18,221 nucleotides of DNA from Actinomycetota bacterium (GCA_019348305.1 JAHWJQ010000014.1:1-18221), one strand, 5' to 3'. Positions 8,536-15,517 are shown, counted from the stretch's first letter. The notes: generated by a model not told the origin, from the letters alone. Made by a program: numbers and translations.

Positions 8536-8914
8536 GCCGGAGCGGGCGGCTCCTCGGCGACCCAGCTCTGAGTCGCCTCGTTCAAGGCCAGCGAGATCGT
8601 CTGCAGGTTGGCGTAGTAGGCCTCCAGCTGGGGATCCGGCTCGGCCTCCGGCTCCGGCTCGGGCTCCAGCCACACCTGGTCGGCCAGCACCACCTCCTCC
8701 GCTGTCCGCAATGCCTGGAAGCCCCGCTGCTGGTAGTGGTACGCCGACTCGTTGGGAGGAGGCGGCCCCAACAGGCGGTCCCGCAGCTGGGTCACCGCCG
8801 CTTGCACCTCTTCCCCGATCTCGGTGAAGTGGGTCGTGGGGTCCGATATCGCCGCGTACGCCTGGGGGCGGTGTCGGCGGCTGTGCTCCAGAGCCAGATG
8901 GCCGTAGTGGTTCA
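8532..8914 (-). CDS. Conserved hypothetical protein of actinobacterial conjugative elements (NHYG family)
   Basis: The product has 127 residues and starts at GTG 8914 (VNHYGHLALEHSRRHRPQAY...), with AGGAGG about nine bases upstream. The opening NxYG...H.....P..(Y/F)..I.DP...F...GEEV and the later RTAEEVVLADQVWLEPE recall small proteins that usually precede the large methylase-helicase gene in actinobacterial plasmids and ICEs; no function is established for them. Residues about 84-95 form a Glu-Pro run (EPEPEPEAEPDP). Codons in this frame are strongly G/C at third positions, unlike the helicase frame that also stays open here, so this frame is the coding one. Its TAG stop overlaps the GTA where the helicase should begin. 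Confidence 0.72.
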
Positions 8915-9015
8915 CTTCCGAGGACCTCCTCGGGTTCGTCGTTCTGAGGGAGCCCACCGAATAGCGACAGCTGATCGCTGTCTTCGCCACCGGGGCTCCG
9001 ATCCCTTGTGGTCAC
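8915..9015 (-). other. Possible small coding segment with a plausible N-terminus, in frame with the helicase
   Basis: From a GTG at 9015 the sequence reads VTTRDRSPGGEDSDQLSLFG and then GLPQNDEPEEVLGSE, a convincing protein-like opening. The frame then runs straight into the shadow frame of the next gene without a stop and joins the helicase frame some 380 bases later. No Shine-Dalgarno sequence precedes the GTG. It could be a small gene that has lost its stop, or the true N-terminus of the helicase with a nested gene in another frame. I cannot decide between these. Confidence 0.3.
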
Positions 9016-9057
9016 GCTACCGCTGCCGTCGGTGCCGGGCAGAAACCCCTACCGCCA

Positions 9058-9342
9058 TCACCGCTTCAGGCGGGGGTCGAACAACACCCCGGCTCTGTTG
9101 ATGACTCTCATCAGCCGCTCCACCACAGGCTCACCAGGTCCGGCACGGGGCGCAGGCATTGGTTCGCCTCGGTTGTGCTCGGCCCACTGAGCGCCTATCC
9201 AGTCCTGGACCGCTTCTTCGAGGGCCTCCGAGCGACTGAGCGCGGGGCGCCCGTGTGCCCGCAGCCAAGCAACCGTGGCGTCGAACTCACGCCAGGTCTC
9301 CTCCGCCGTCATGGATTCGACAGTCGCCCCTGCCTCAGCCAC
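9058..9342 (-). CDS. Small hypothetical protein
   Basis: The product has 94 residues from a GTG at 9342 (VAEAGATVESMTAEETWREF...); an alternative in-frame ATG is 10 codons further in. The start overlaps the end of the upstream gene by 8 bp, consistent with translational coupling. The sequence is acidic and helical, with no Cys pairs, signal peptide or membrane segment, and ends RAGVLFDPRLKR. I do not recognise the family. The overlap and protein-like composition support a real accessory gene. Confidence 0.6.
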   Translation of the reverse strand: MAEAGATVESMTAEETWREFDATVAWLRAHGRPALSRSEALEEAVQDWIGAQWAEHNRGEPMPAPRAGPGEPVVERLMRVINRAGVLFDPRLKR

Positions 9343-9868
9343 GGCCCCACACTCCCGCAGCCACTCCGGCGGACGTCTCGTCGACGTCGGCTCCGCGGTC
9401 GTCGGGGTCTGCGCAATTGCTTCGCCACCACGCCGCCAGCGCTTGCCACCGCGGGTCGCCGTCGTGGCCCAGTCGGGCCATGCTCAGCATGAAAAGCTCG
9501 TCGTCTTCCGGCCAGTCAGCGCCAAAGCGAGCGCACCAGGCATCCACCTCGGCCACCACCGCGGCTACGCCTCGACCCAGCTCGGCGAACAAGCCGCGCA
9601 AGCGAGCGAGCTCGCTGTCCAGCGCAGTCGCCTCAGCCTCGGTGACGTTCAGCAACTGCCAGTCGGCGAAGTCGTAGAGCCGTAGCACCGCGCCGTTCAG
9701 CTGCTCGCTCAGAACCTGAGCAGAGCTGGCGGTGGCCAACAACCCTTCCTCTCCTGAGCCGCAGAGCGCATGGCCCAGCTCGCCCGCTGTGTGGGGCAGG
9801 GTGACAACGACGCGGGTCGACCCGTCCGGATGGTCTTGAGGGTGGGTGTCAGGCTTACTAGGGCTCAT
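9335..9868 (-). CDS. Hypothetical protein, paralogue of the next upstream gene
   Basis: The product has 177 residues from ATG 9868, chosen because GGGAGGAAC lies directly upstream; the frame is open for 20 more codons but those overlap a repeated leader segment. Residues 19-35 (RVVVTLPHTAGELGHAL) align with residues 20-36 of the next upstream gene (HITITLPYTDDEPGQSI). A later acidic DWPEDDELFML (118-128) resembles that gene's DLPWDDDVDLL. Both start with MS followed by a short polar stretch with Asp, His and Gln. No catalytic motif, membrane segment or signal peptide is visible. I do not recognise the family. Confidence 0.68.
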   Translation of the reverse strand: MSPSKPDTHPQDHPDGSTRVVVTLPHTAGELGHALCGSGEEGLLATASSAQVLSEQLNGAVLRLYDFADWQLLNVTEAEATALDSELARLRGLFAELGRGVAAVVAEVDAWCARFGADWPEDDELFMLSMARLGHDGDPRWQALAAWWRSNCADPDDRGADVDETSAGVAAGVWGRG

Positions 9869-9891
9869 CTGTTCCTCCCGGTATGGCGTTT

Positions 9892-9912
9892 GCTGGTACG
9901 GACAAGGTGTGA
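9892..9912 (-). repeat. SHLVRTS-encoding leader repeat, copy 1
   Basis: Read on the minus strand this 21-mer encodes SHLVRTS, and the same heptapeptide is encoded by copy 2 (10752-10772) with 15 of 21 bases identical. It lies about 25 bases upstream of the 177-aa gene, the same relative place as copy 2 before its paralogue. In this copy the peptide frame follows a TGA three codons earlier with no visible start, so translation here is doubtful. Confidence 0.6.
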
Positions 9913-10003
9913 CTCGCCGGCTCACCACTGCTCGTCGTCGTCGGAAACGGGCTGGAACAGCGGGAGGTCCCAGCCGCGATCTGCAAGCGGTTGAACGACC
10001 CGG

Positions 10004-10726
10004 TCATCGGGTTCCCTGCCAGGTGGCCAAGATGCGCTCGGTGGCCCGCTGGTAGGCGGCGTGCTCGTCGTGGGTGAGCACCAGGCGCTCGGTAGGTCCG
10101 AAGATGGAAGGCCCTATGAGACGCTTGCACCAGCTTTCCCGGTCGTCGTCCCACGGGAGATCGGGTGGAGCCCGGTCGAGGAGCGCGTCGAGCAGGTCCA
10201 CGTCGTCATCCCACGGGAGATCGAGGAACGCCCGCAGGCGCTGAGCCCGTGCGAGCAGCTGGCCGGCGGCATCGTGCGAGCCGGTGTAGTTCCTTACGAT
10301 GAGGTCCTCGACCTGGGGGAGGTCAGCGAGAGCACTCGTGAGCTGGACGTGGTCGGTCCGGGGCAAGCGAAAGAAGTACAGCGGCATGAGTTCGGAGCGG
10401 CCATCGGGTGCGACGGGCTGGACGGCTAGGCCGTGGCGGTGGCAATGGGTCGTGTAGACGGTCATCCGGCCGAGGGCGTCAGTGGCGGCGTGGTCACCCA
10501 GGCATCCATTCGCCAGAGATGCAGGGAGACAGGCCTCGTCGAGTTCCTGTTGGGGCCCGCACTCCGCGCACTCGGCGCCCTCGGGGATAATGCCCAGGAA
10601 CAGGTCCTCGAGCACGGAGATCGACTGGCCCGGTTCGTCGTCTGTGTAGGGCAGGGTGATCGTGATGTGGCTAGAGGCGTCCCGACGTTCTTGTCGGTGG
10701 TGGGCGTCGCGCCCGGTGTCGCTCAT
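10004..10726 (-). CDS. Hypothetical protein with Cys cluster and duplicated acidic DLPWDDD motif
   Basis: The product has 240 residues from ATG 10726, with AGGAG about seven bases upstream. Residues 20-36 match the opening of the neighbouring 177-aa paralogue. Cysteines at 53, 56, 66, 75 and 95 (CAEC, then C..., then THCHRH) could bind a metal. DLPWDDD occurs twice, at residues 169-175 and 189-195, from a 21-bp DNA repeat spaced by 60 bases. The protein ends ILATWQGTR. The frame one step over continues with REPDDRVVQPLADRGWDLPL and an acidic tail to a TGA at 9922, so a small C-terminal frameshift is possible. I do not recognise the family; the neighbourhood suggests an accessory gene of a conjugative element. 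Confidence 0.7.
   Translation of the reverse strand: MSDTGRDAHHRQERRDASSHITITLPYTDDEPGQSISVLEDLFLGIIPEGAECAECGPQQELDEACLPASLANGCLGDHAATDALGRMTVYTTHCHRHGLAVQPVAPDGRSELMPLYFFRLPRTDHVQLTSALADLPQVEDLIVRNYTGSHDAAGQLLARAQRLRAFLDLPWDDDVDLLDALLDRAPPDLPWDDDRESWCKRLIGPSIFGPTERLVLTHDEHAAYQRATERILATWQGTR
10143..10223. repeat. 21-bp direct repeat spaced by 60 bp inside the 240-aa gene
   Basis: The 21-mers at 10143-10163 and 10203-10223 share 20 of 21 bases (core CCCACGGGAGATCG) and are offset by exactly 20 codons. Each encodes DLPWDDD on the minus strand. This looks like a recent in-frame duplication of a 20-residue unit. Confidence 0.85.
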
Positions 10727-10817
10727 GGCTTTCTCCTGATCCTTTTGCGTTTGATGTACGGACGAGGTGCGACAGCGGCTGCGGCAGTTCTGCGGCCTCG
10801 GATCGTTCGGACGTCAT
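10671..10817 (-). CDS. Possible 48-aa peptide gene directly after the ArdC-like gene
   Basis: ATG 10817 is preceded by GAGGAGGAC, the strongest Shine-Dalgarno in this stretch, nine bases after the stop of the ArdC-like gene. The product opens MTSERSEAAELPQPLSHLVR and carries the SHLVRTS heptapeptide found again before the 177-aa gene. Its second half overlaps the 5' end of the 240-aa gene out of frame and is Arg/Pro-rich, typical of a shadow, so the functional part may be only the first 30 residues. It may be a real small protein or a leader that brings ribosomes to the next start. Confidence 0.42.
   Translation of the reverse strand: MTSERSEAAELPQPLSHLVRTSNAKGSGESHERHRARRPPPTRTSGRL
10752..10772 (-). 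repeat. SHLVRTS-encoding leader repeat, copy 2
   Basis: This is the second copy of the 21-mer described at 9892-9912. Here it is in frame with an ATG that has a strong Shine-Dalgarno, so it is probably translated. It precedes the 240-aa paralogue by about 25 bases. The nucleotide alignment of the two copies also works with a one-base gap after GTCCGTAC, followed by a shared CAAACGC. Confidence 0.6.
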
Positions 10818-10826
10818 GTCCTCCTC

Positions 10827-11933
10827 TCAGCTGAGACCGAGCCCAGGCGGCTCGAGTCGCGGTGGCTTGTGCTGTCGCTGCGTCACCGATCGGGCGAAGG
10901 CGACGTCGGGTTCCTCTTGCTCCTGAAGGGCCTCGTTCGTGGCCGAGGGTCTCGGCCCCTCCCGTCCTGCGCCAACGCTGGCCGCCTTCTGTGGTGGTTC
11001 ACCCAGGGCGGCGCTCACCGACACCTCGTTGGCCTCCCCGACGCCCCGCACCTTGGCAGCGACCTCCCTGGTCATCGCCAAGGGTTGGGCCAAGGCCTCG
11101 TCGAGGCATGCGGTGATCGATCGAGCAGCTGGCACGGCGCGGTCGATGACCGCCCGGACCCGCTCAACGTCGCCGGCGGACCAGTGGGCGACGTAGGGAA
11201 AGCTGTAGCCGTCGGCAGCCAGACCGGCGTGGCCGGTGACGAGCCACGCCACCGACTCGGCCTCGATCTCCTTCACACCTCGCGCCAGGTGCGCTCCCGG
11301 CCCGCTCGGGTCGTGAAGGCGCACGTGGGCCAGCTCGTGGGCCATGGTCTTGCACCCCTGCGCCGGGCTCATTCCCTCTCGGATGGTGACCACCCTGCTG
11401 CGGTAGTCCGTCATGCCGTTGGCCGGAGCGATACCGGCATCGCAGGCGATGTCGAAGCCTGCGGCTCGCACCTGGGCGGCCAGAGCCTCATAGACGCCAG
11501 CCGGGCCGTGGCCCTCCAGCAGGCTGGGCGCCACCTCCTCGATGGCGGGGGGGCTGACCAGCTGGGTCTGATCGAACACCGACACCACCCGAAACCCGTA
11601 CAGGCGCGTGGCGGCGGGCTTCGCTTCGGGAGGCTCGTCCTGATTGGCGGCCGGCCTCCGGCCAACCATGGGGGCGAGGATGTGAAGTCCTCGCGCGCCC
11701 TTCGCCACCTGGCACATCCCGCCGTCCTGGGCGGGAATGCGCTGCCACGTCCGATAGCCGGCCACTCGTCCCTGGGCCCCCTGGAGCATGAGCAACAGCA
11801 CGTTGTTCGGGGAGTAGCTGTGGAATCTTGCGCTCGCTTCCAGCATCGCCCGCCACTCCTCGCCGCTCACCAGAGCGGCGACGCCGTCCACCAACAGGCG
11901 GTGCGCCTCGTCGAGCTTGTCCGGGCTCCCCAT
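10827..11933 (-). CDS. ArdC-like protein with ImmA/IrrE-type zinc metallopeptidase motif
   Basis: The product has 368 residues from ATG 11933, which shares one base with the upstream stop (TGATG). Residues about 5-125 resemble the ArdC single-stranded-DNA-binding domain (SYSPNNVLLLMLQ, VAGYRTWQRI, KGARGLHILAP, YGFRVVSVFDQTQL). Residues about 145-235 hold the peptidase-like part with H199-E200-x-x-H203 in MAHELAHVRLH and downstream glutamates in KEIEAESVAWLV (222-226). Proteins of this layout are common on actinobacterial conjugative elements. ArdC of plasmid pSa protects incoming DNA from host restriction, so an antirestriction role during transfer is the best guess. The tail after about residue 300 is low-complexity. 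It is the last long gene of the transfer operon. Confidence 0.83.
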   Translation of the reverse strand: MGSPDKLDEAHRLLVDGVAALVSGEEWRAMLEASARFHSYSPNNVLLLMLQGAQGRVAGYRTWQRIPAQDGGMCQVAKGARGLHILAPMVGRRPAANQDEPPEAKPAATRLYGFRVVSVFDQTQLVSPPAIEEVAPSLLEGHGPAGVYEALAAQVRAAGFDIACDAGIAPANGMTDYRSRVVTIREGMSPAQGCKTMAHELAHVRLHDPSGPGAHLARGVKEIEAESVAWLVTGHAGLAADGYSFPYVAHWSAGDVERVRAVIDRAVPAARSITACLDEALAQPLAMTREVAAKVRGVGEANEVSVSAALGEPPQKAASVGAGREGPRPSATNEALQEQEEPDVAFARSVTQRQHKPPRLEPPGLGLS

Positions 11934-12757
11934 CAGCTGGTGCCAGCGTCTTCGACGCCGACGACGGCGTGATCGTCCCCGTTGCCATCGCTGTCGTGTT
12001 CGAGGAATGCCTTGGGTCGAAGGGCACGGATCTCCCGGACGAAGTCGGCCAACAGCGACGCGGCGTCGTTCAGCCGTTCGTCCCATTCGTCGCCCAGCTG
12101 GTCCAGCCGCCGGTCTCGCCACTCGCGGTAGTCCTCGGCCCAGCTGGGCGTCGCAAAGGCGGTGCCGAGCACAGCGTCCAGGGCTTCCCCGGTGCGCCCG
12201 GGCTGGTCCACATCGAACTGACGCAGCCGCTCGTCGACGGTGAGCACCTGTTCAGCGCGGCCGAGCAATGCGGCGACGAGCAACCACACCGGCCGGCCGG
12301 TGTCGGCCAAGACCCGGCCGGCCGTGGCCTGCTCGGGTGGCGGGATGAAGAAGTAGGCGATGGGCACTGCGAACACGACCGAGAACAGGTACAAGTCGTG
12401 GGCATCGAAGCGTCGCGGCCGCCGGCCGTCGAAGCCCCGCTCCATGGCGGAGATCGACGCCTGCGAAAGCTGGTGGCCGGTCAGGCGGCCCAGGCGCTCG
12501 GCGACCCCCTCTTGGGTCCAGCCGTGCCGCTCACGGATGACCCGCAGGTTGTAGGCCACGATGGCGTTGACGTCGATGGCCGTGCCATCGCCGTGCGCGT
12601 GGCCATCGTCTGAGTTACGCCGTGCTCGCACGGTCCTCGCTCTGCGCTTGGGTTCCGACGCGTCGACACCTTGGTGCCGGCCGCCCTCCCCGGCGGGCGC
12701 CTTGGCGCTGACCTCGACGGACGTGGGTTCCTCCGTCGCAAACGGGCTGGCGTTCAT
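11933..12757 (-). CDS. XRE-family HTH transcriptional regulator
   Basis: The product has 274 residues from ATG 12757, overlapping the coupling-protein stop as ATGA. A basic, disordered N-terminus of about 60 residues precedes an XRE helix-turn-helix at about 64-120 (VAYNLRVIRERHGWTQEGVAERLGRL...LSQASISAMERG), followed by YFFIPPPE. The C-terminal half is helical and acidic (LADFVREIRALRPK). The divergent regulator at 15823 has the same order of HTH then YFF(V/I)PP, so the two belong to one subfamily. Its place inside the transfer operon suggests autoregulation or control of the repeat-rich region upstream of 15360; this is inference. Confidence 0.83.
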   Translation of the reverse strand: MNASPFATEEPTSVEVSAKAPAGEGGRHQGVDASEPKRRARTVRARRNSDDGHAHGDGTAIDVNAIVAYNLRVIRERHGWTQEGVAERLGRLTGHQLSQASISAMERGFDGRRPRRFDAHDLYLFSVVFAVPIAYFFIPPPEQATAGRVLADTGRPVWLLVAALLGRAEQVLTVDERLRQFDVDQPGRTGEALDAVLGTAFATPSWAEDYREWRDRRLDQLGDEWDERLNDAASLLADFVREIRALRPKAFLEHDSDGNGDDHAVVGVEDAGTS

Positions 12758-14586
12758 GCGGCCTCCCCGGTGTTGGCGGCGGTCGCCTGGCGCTCAGGCC
12801 CCGTCTCGTGCCAGGCCTTCTTGGCCACTCTTCGCCAGCGCCACTTGCGGTACCACGGCCGGGCCACCAGATGAGCCGGGCGTAGCGTCCCGTGAAGCAG
12901 CAGGGCGTTGCCAGGCTCCATCTGACGGAGCACGTCCCCGGGCACGAGGTTGGTGCGAGTGGTCGACTCGGAGATGTTGCGGTGGCCGCCGTAGGGGTCG
13001 GCCGACAGTGACCGCTGGTGGACCTCCTCGTCGCCGAGCAGGCTCGAGGCGTAGTCCAGCGTGGCCCGATCGGAGACGCCGCTGAAGATGATCTTGCTGC
13101 CGTGGTTGGTCAGCAGCGAGTCGGCGAGGGTTCCGTAGGCGGCGTCGATCTGGGCCTTGGACTGCCAGATGGTCACCAGCAGCAGGCCGATGCCGGCGCA
13201 AGTGGCGGCCACCTGGGGCAGCTGGCGCATGGGGGTGTTGCCGGCCTCGTCGATCACCACCAACGTGGTCGGGAGCACCCCGGATTCGGATTTGCCGGCG
13301 ATCTCGTAGGCCTGCTGGAGCAGGTCGCCCAACAGCCCGCCGAACACCGTGCCCAGGCGCTCCTGCTCATGCGTCGGCCCGCACAGGTACAACGTGTTGC
13401 GCCCCTCCAACAGCCACGGCAAGTCGATGTCCTCGCTCAGCGACGAGCTGGCGACGTCCGGGTCCTGCCACTGCTCCACCACGGTCTGGGCTGTGCCGTA
13501 GGTGTCCCCCCGAGTGCGGTCGGCCAGCTCCCAGATGCCGACCAGGCCGGTCATGGCCGCCGCCGCCCAGGACCGCCGCAACGGGTCGTCGCTCACCAGC
13601 TCAGCGTCAAGCAGCGACGCCACCTCCCCGGGAGCGCCCTCTTGGGGGCGGTCCTGGGTCAGCACCCACCGCACCACATCGACCATGGACCGGCCGGACA
13701 CGGCGGCGGTGTAGAGCAACGGCCACAGCAGCTGCTTGGCCATGGCCGAGAAGTAGTTCAGGTTCTCGGCCCCACCCTTGGGCGCAGCATTGGCCAGGGC
13801 GTGGGCCGCCTTCTGTGCCCCGCTCGGCGTTCCTGCGGCCCGCAGCGGTGACCACCCCGCCCGCTTGGTCACCTTCGTGGCCAGGGTGGGATCGAAGACC
13901 TTGACCTCACCAAGCTTGCGTCGGTGGGCGACGGTCGCCCCCAGGAGGTCGTTCTTGACCGAGAGCAAGATGGCGGGGCCGTCCCACTCGAGGATGCCCG
14001 AGATGGTGTTGGCCGTCTTGCCACATCGCGTGGGCCCGATCACGGCCACCGCCGAGCGGTCGCCCTGGCGGGCCAATCGACGCCAACTGCGTGAGGCGGC
14101 CCGGTCCTCGGTCGCCACCAGGGCGGAGCCGACCTTGCCGAGGATCAGCCGACCGCTGACCGGGCCACGGACGATCAGGGGCTTGAGGTCCCGCCGGCGG
14201 GCCAGGCGCGACCGGGTGTCGACACCCAAGCGCCGGCGCTTGTCGGAACCAACCCGGTGGTTCGTGAAGAGGCGCTGCAGCCCAAGTGCCACCCCGATGG
14301 CCACAACCAGCACCGCCGCGGTGCAGACCCAGTACAGCGTCGGTCCCGGCAGTGAAGCCTGCAGCTCGGGGCCCCAGGCCGTGGCCGGCGAGTCCCCGCG
14401 GGAGGGGAGCCTGATCAGCGCGCCGAACGCATCTCCAGCACCGGCGTCCAACCACTGCCCGTTGGCCACCAGGGCAGCCATCTGGGCGCCTCCCCACACC
14501 GAGGCGAGACCGACGCCAGCAGCGCACAAAAGCAACGTCTCCAGGTCGAGGCCCTGGGAGGAGTTGCCACCCGGCGCAGCACTCAC
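12754..14586 (-). CDS. VirD4/TraG-type type IV secretion coupling ATPase
   Basis: The product has 610 residues from GTG 14586, overlapping the upstream stop as GTGA. Two hydrophobic segments at about 15-33 and 84-105 would anchor it in the membrane. The cytoplasmic part has Walker A GPTRCGKT (184-191), SVKNDL (209-214), a helical insertion and Walker B LVVIDEAGN (442-450). It then has a conserved VTIWQSKAQID (471-481) and the TraM-recognition-like C-terminal region (FSGVSDRATLDYASSLLG). This ATPase brings relaxase-bound DNA to a conjugation channel. No relaxase, VirB4 or channel gene is in the window, so the rest of the transfer set must lie outside or be absent. The motifs are intact. Confidence 0.9.
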   Translation of the reverse strand: MSAAPGGNSSQGLDLETLLLCAAGVGLASVWGGAQMAALVANGQWLDAGAGDAFGALIRLPSRGDSPATAWGPELQASLPGPTLYWVCTAAVLVVAIGVALGLQRLFTNHRVGSDKRRRLGVDTRSRLARRRDLKPLIVRGPVSGRLILGKVGSALVATEDRAASRSWRRLARQGDRSAVAVIGPTRCGKTANTISGILEWDGPAILLSVKNDLLGATVAHRRKLGEVKVFDPTLATKVTKRAGWSPLRAAGTPSGAQKAAHALANAAPKGGAENLNYFSAMAKQLLWPLLYTAAVSGRSMVDVVRWVLTQDRPQEGAPGEVASLLDAELVSDDPLRRSWAAAAMTGLVGIWELADRTRGDTYGTAQTVVEQWQDPDVASSSLSEDIDLPWLLEGRNTLYLCGPTHEQERLGTVFGGLLGDLLQQAYEIAGKSESGVLPTTLVVIDEAGNTPMRQLPQVAATCAGIGLLLVTIWQSKAQIDAAYGTLADSLLTNHGSKIIFSGVSDRATLDYASSLLGDEEVHQRSLSADPYGGHRNISESTTRTNLVPGDVLRQMEPGNALLLHGTLRPAHLVARPWYRKWRWRRVAKKAWHETGPERQATAANTGEAA

Positions 14587-15359
14587 GACGCGTCCGCCAG
14601 CACGCGGGCACTCCTGGCCAGGGATCGGCTCACCTTGCGCCGGCTGTACGACAGCCCCGCCTCCACCCGCGGCAGCGAATTGCCCACCACGCCGTAGGTG
14701 TAGAGCAGCCCAGCAGGCTCCAGGGCGAGCGTCCCGTCCCGGACAGCGTCCACCACCAAGTGCGCCAGCTGCTCCGCCGTACTGTGCTGGACTCTCTCCG
14801 GAAGGTCTTCGGCCCATTCCGGGGACATCGCCACGTTGCGCGCCCGCCAGCGCCGCTCGTTTTTGTGCAGGGCTCGCAGCCGGCTCCACGTCTGGTTGAC
14901 CAGCGTCTCTGCGGCCCAGGCCTGGGTCGTTCCTGCCAGCGCCTGGACCCGCTCGTAGGCGAGCGTCACGATCTCCTGCTCGAGCTCGTCTTCACCATCC
15001 CAGCGACTGCCTGGAGACGCCACCATGTAAGAAGCTCTGCGCCTCAACGCCAGCAGGCCGGGCAGGATCGCCTGCATCACCGTCCTCTGGGCGAACTCGT
15101 CGTTGGCCGCGACCCGCAGCACAGCCCCCAAGGCAGCCTGCGACCTCACGACCTCGCCGTCGCCTGAGCCAGCGTCTCCGCGACGCTGGCAGAGGGCGAG
15201 TACGTCCTCTGCCGAGCGTGCCGCCGCCAGAGCTGGCTCTTCGTCGACCCAGCGTTGGACTGCCGCACGCCCCTGCTTGCTCCGCGCCGTCTGGTGCCAC
15301 TCGGCGTCGAGTCGCGAGCACAGACGGGTCCACCGCTCATCACCTCTCCTCGTTCTCAT
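14583..15359 (-). CDS. Sigma-70-like helical protein with C-terminal HTH, first gene of transfer operon
   Basis: The product has 258 residues from ATG 15359. The sequence is mainly helical. Residues 88-162 (FAQRTVMQAILPGLLALRRR...LEQEIVTLAYERVQAL) resemble sigma region 2 in the sigma-like proteins often seen on actinobacterial plasmids. Residues about 215-255 (GLLYTYGVVGNSLPRVEAGL then SYSRRKVSRSLARSARVL) look like a region-4-type helix-turn-helix. The ATG has no Shine-Dalgarno upstream, and the tandem 12-mers lie only 18-42 bp away, so a leaderless transcript is plausible. A GAGGAG 4-5 codons inside is followed by an ATG in the wrong frame. It opens an operon of four overlapping genes. Whether it is a true sigma factor is uncertain. 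Confidence 0.68.
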   Translation of the reverse strand: MRTRRGDERWTRLCSRLDAEWHQTARSKQGRAAVQRWVDEEPALAAARSAEDVLALCQRRGDAGSGDGEVVRSQAALGAVLRVAANDEFAQRTVMQAILPGLLALRRRASYMVASPGSRWDGEDELEQEIVTLAYERVQALAGTTQAWAAETLVNQTWSRLRALHKNERRWRARNVAMSPEWAEDLPERVQHSTAEQLAHLVVDAVRDGTLALEPAGLLYTYGVVGNSLPRVEAGLSYSRRKVSRSLARSARVLADAS

Positions 15360-15377
15360 GCGAGGAACGCTGAACTA

Positions 15378-15401
15378 GGGAGGTAGCCGGGGAGGTAGCC
15401 G
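15378..15401. repeat. Two exact tandem copies of a 12-mer (GGGAGGTAGCCG)
   Basis: GGGAGGTAGCCG occurs at 15378-15389 and again at 15390-15401. GGCTACCTAC at about 15452-15461, beyond the hairpin, repeats the core in inverted orientation. The pair sits 18-42 bp before the ATG of the transfer operon, where promoter elements or an operator would be. Confidence 0.9.
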
Positions 15402-15420
15402 GCGAGGTTGCAAAGCGGCT

Positions 15421-15446
15421 GGTCGCGGAAGTTTTCTTCCGCGACC
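15421..15446. repeat. Perfect 11-bp inverted repeat with 4-base loop
   Basis: The arm GGTCGCGGAAG (15421-15431) and its exact complement CTTCCGCGACC (15436-15446) flank TTTT. The stem is strong, but no T-run follows on either strand, and on both strands it lies upstream of genes, so a terminator is unlikely. The outer halves of the arms contain the GTCGC motif that recurs downstream, so it may be an extended operator or an oriT-type stem. Confidence 0.88.
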
Positions 15447-15517
15447 GCCATGGCTACCTACACGCGACCTCACATGTCCCACAACGGGCGCTTTGCGTCC
15501 TCGTTTCCACGATCTCG

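Noticed and set aside
9858..10007. 49-codon minus-strand ORF starting with an ATGA overlap on the 240-aa gene
   Set aside because: The overlap is suggestive, but the product (MTGSFNRLQIAAGTSR...) is Ser/Thr/Pro-rich, third positions are not G/C-biased, and it crosses the leader repeat in a different frame.
15421..15446. Hairpin as an intrinsic terminator
   Set aside because: There is no T-run after the stem on either strand, and no gene ends nearby.
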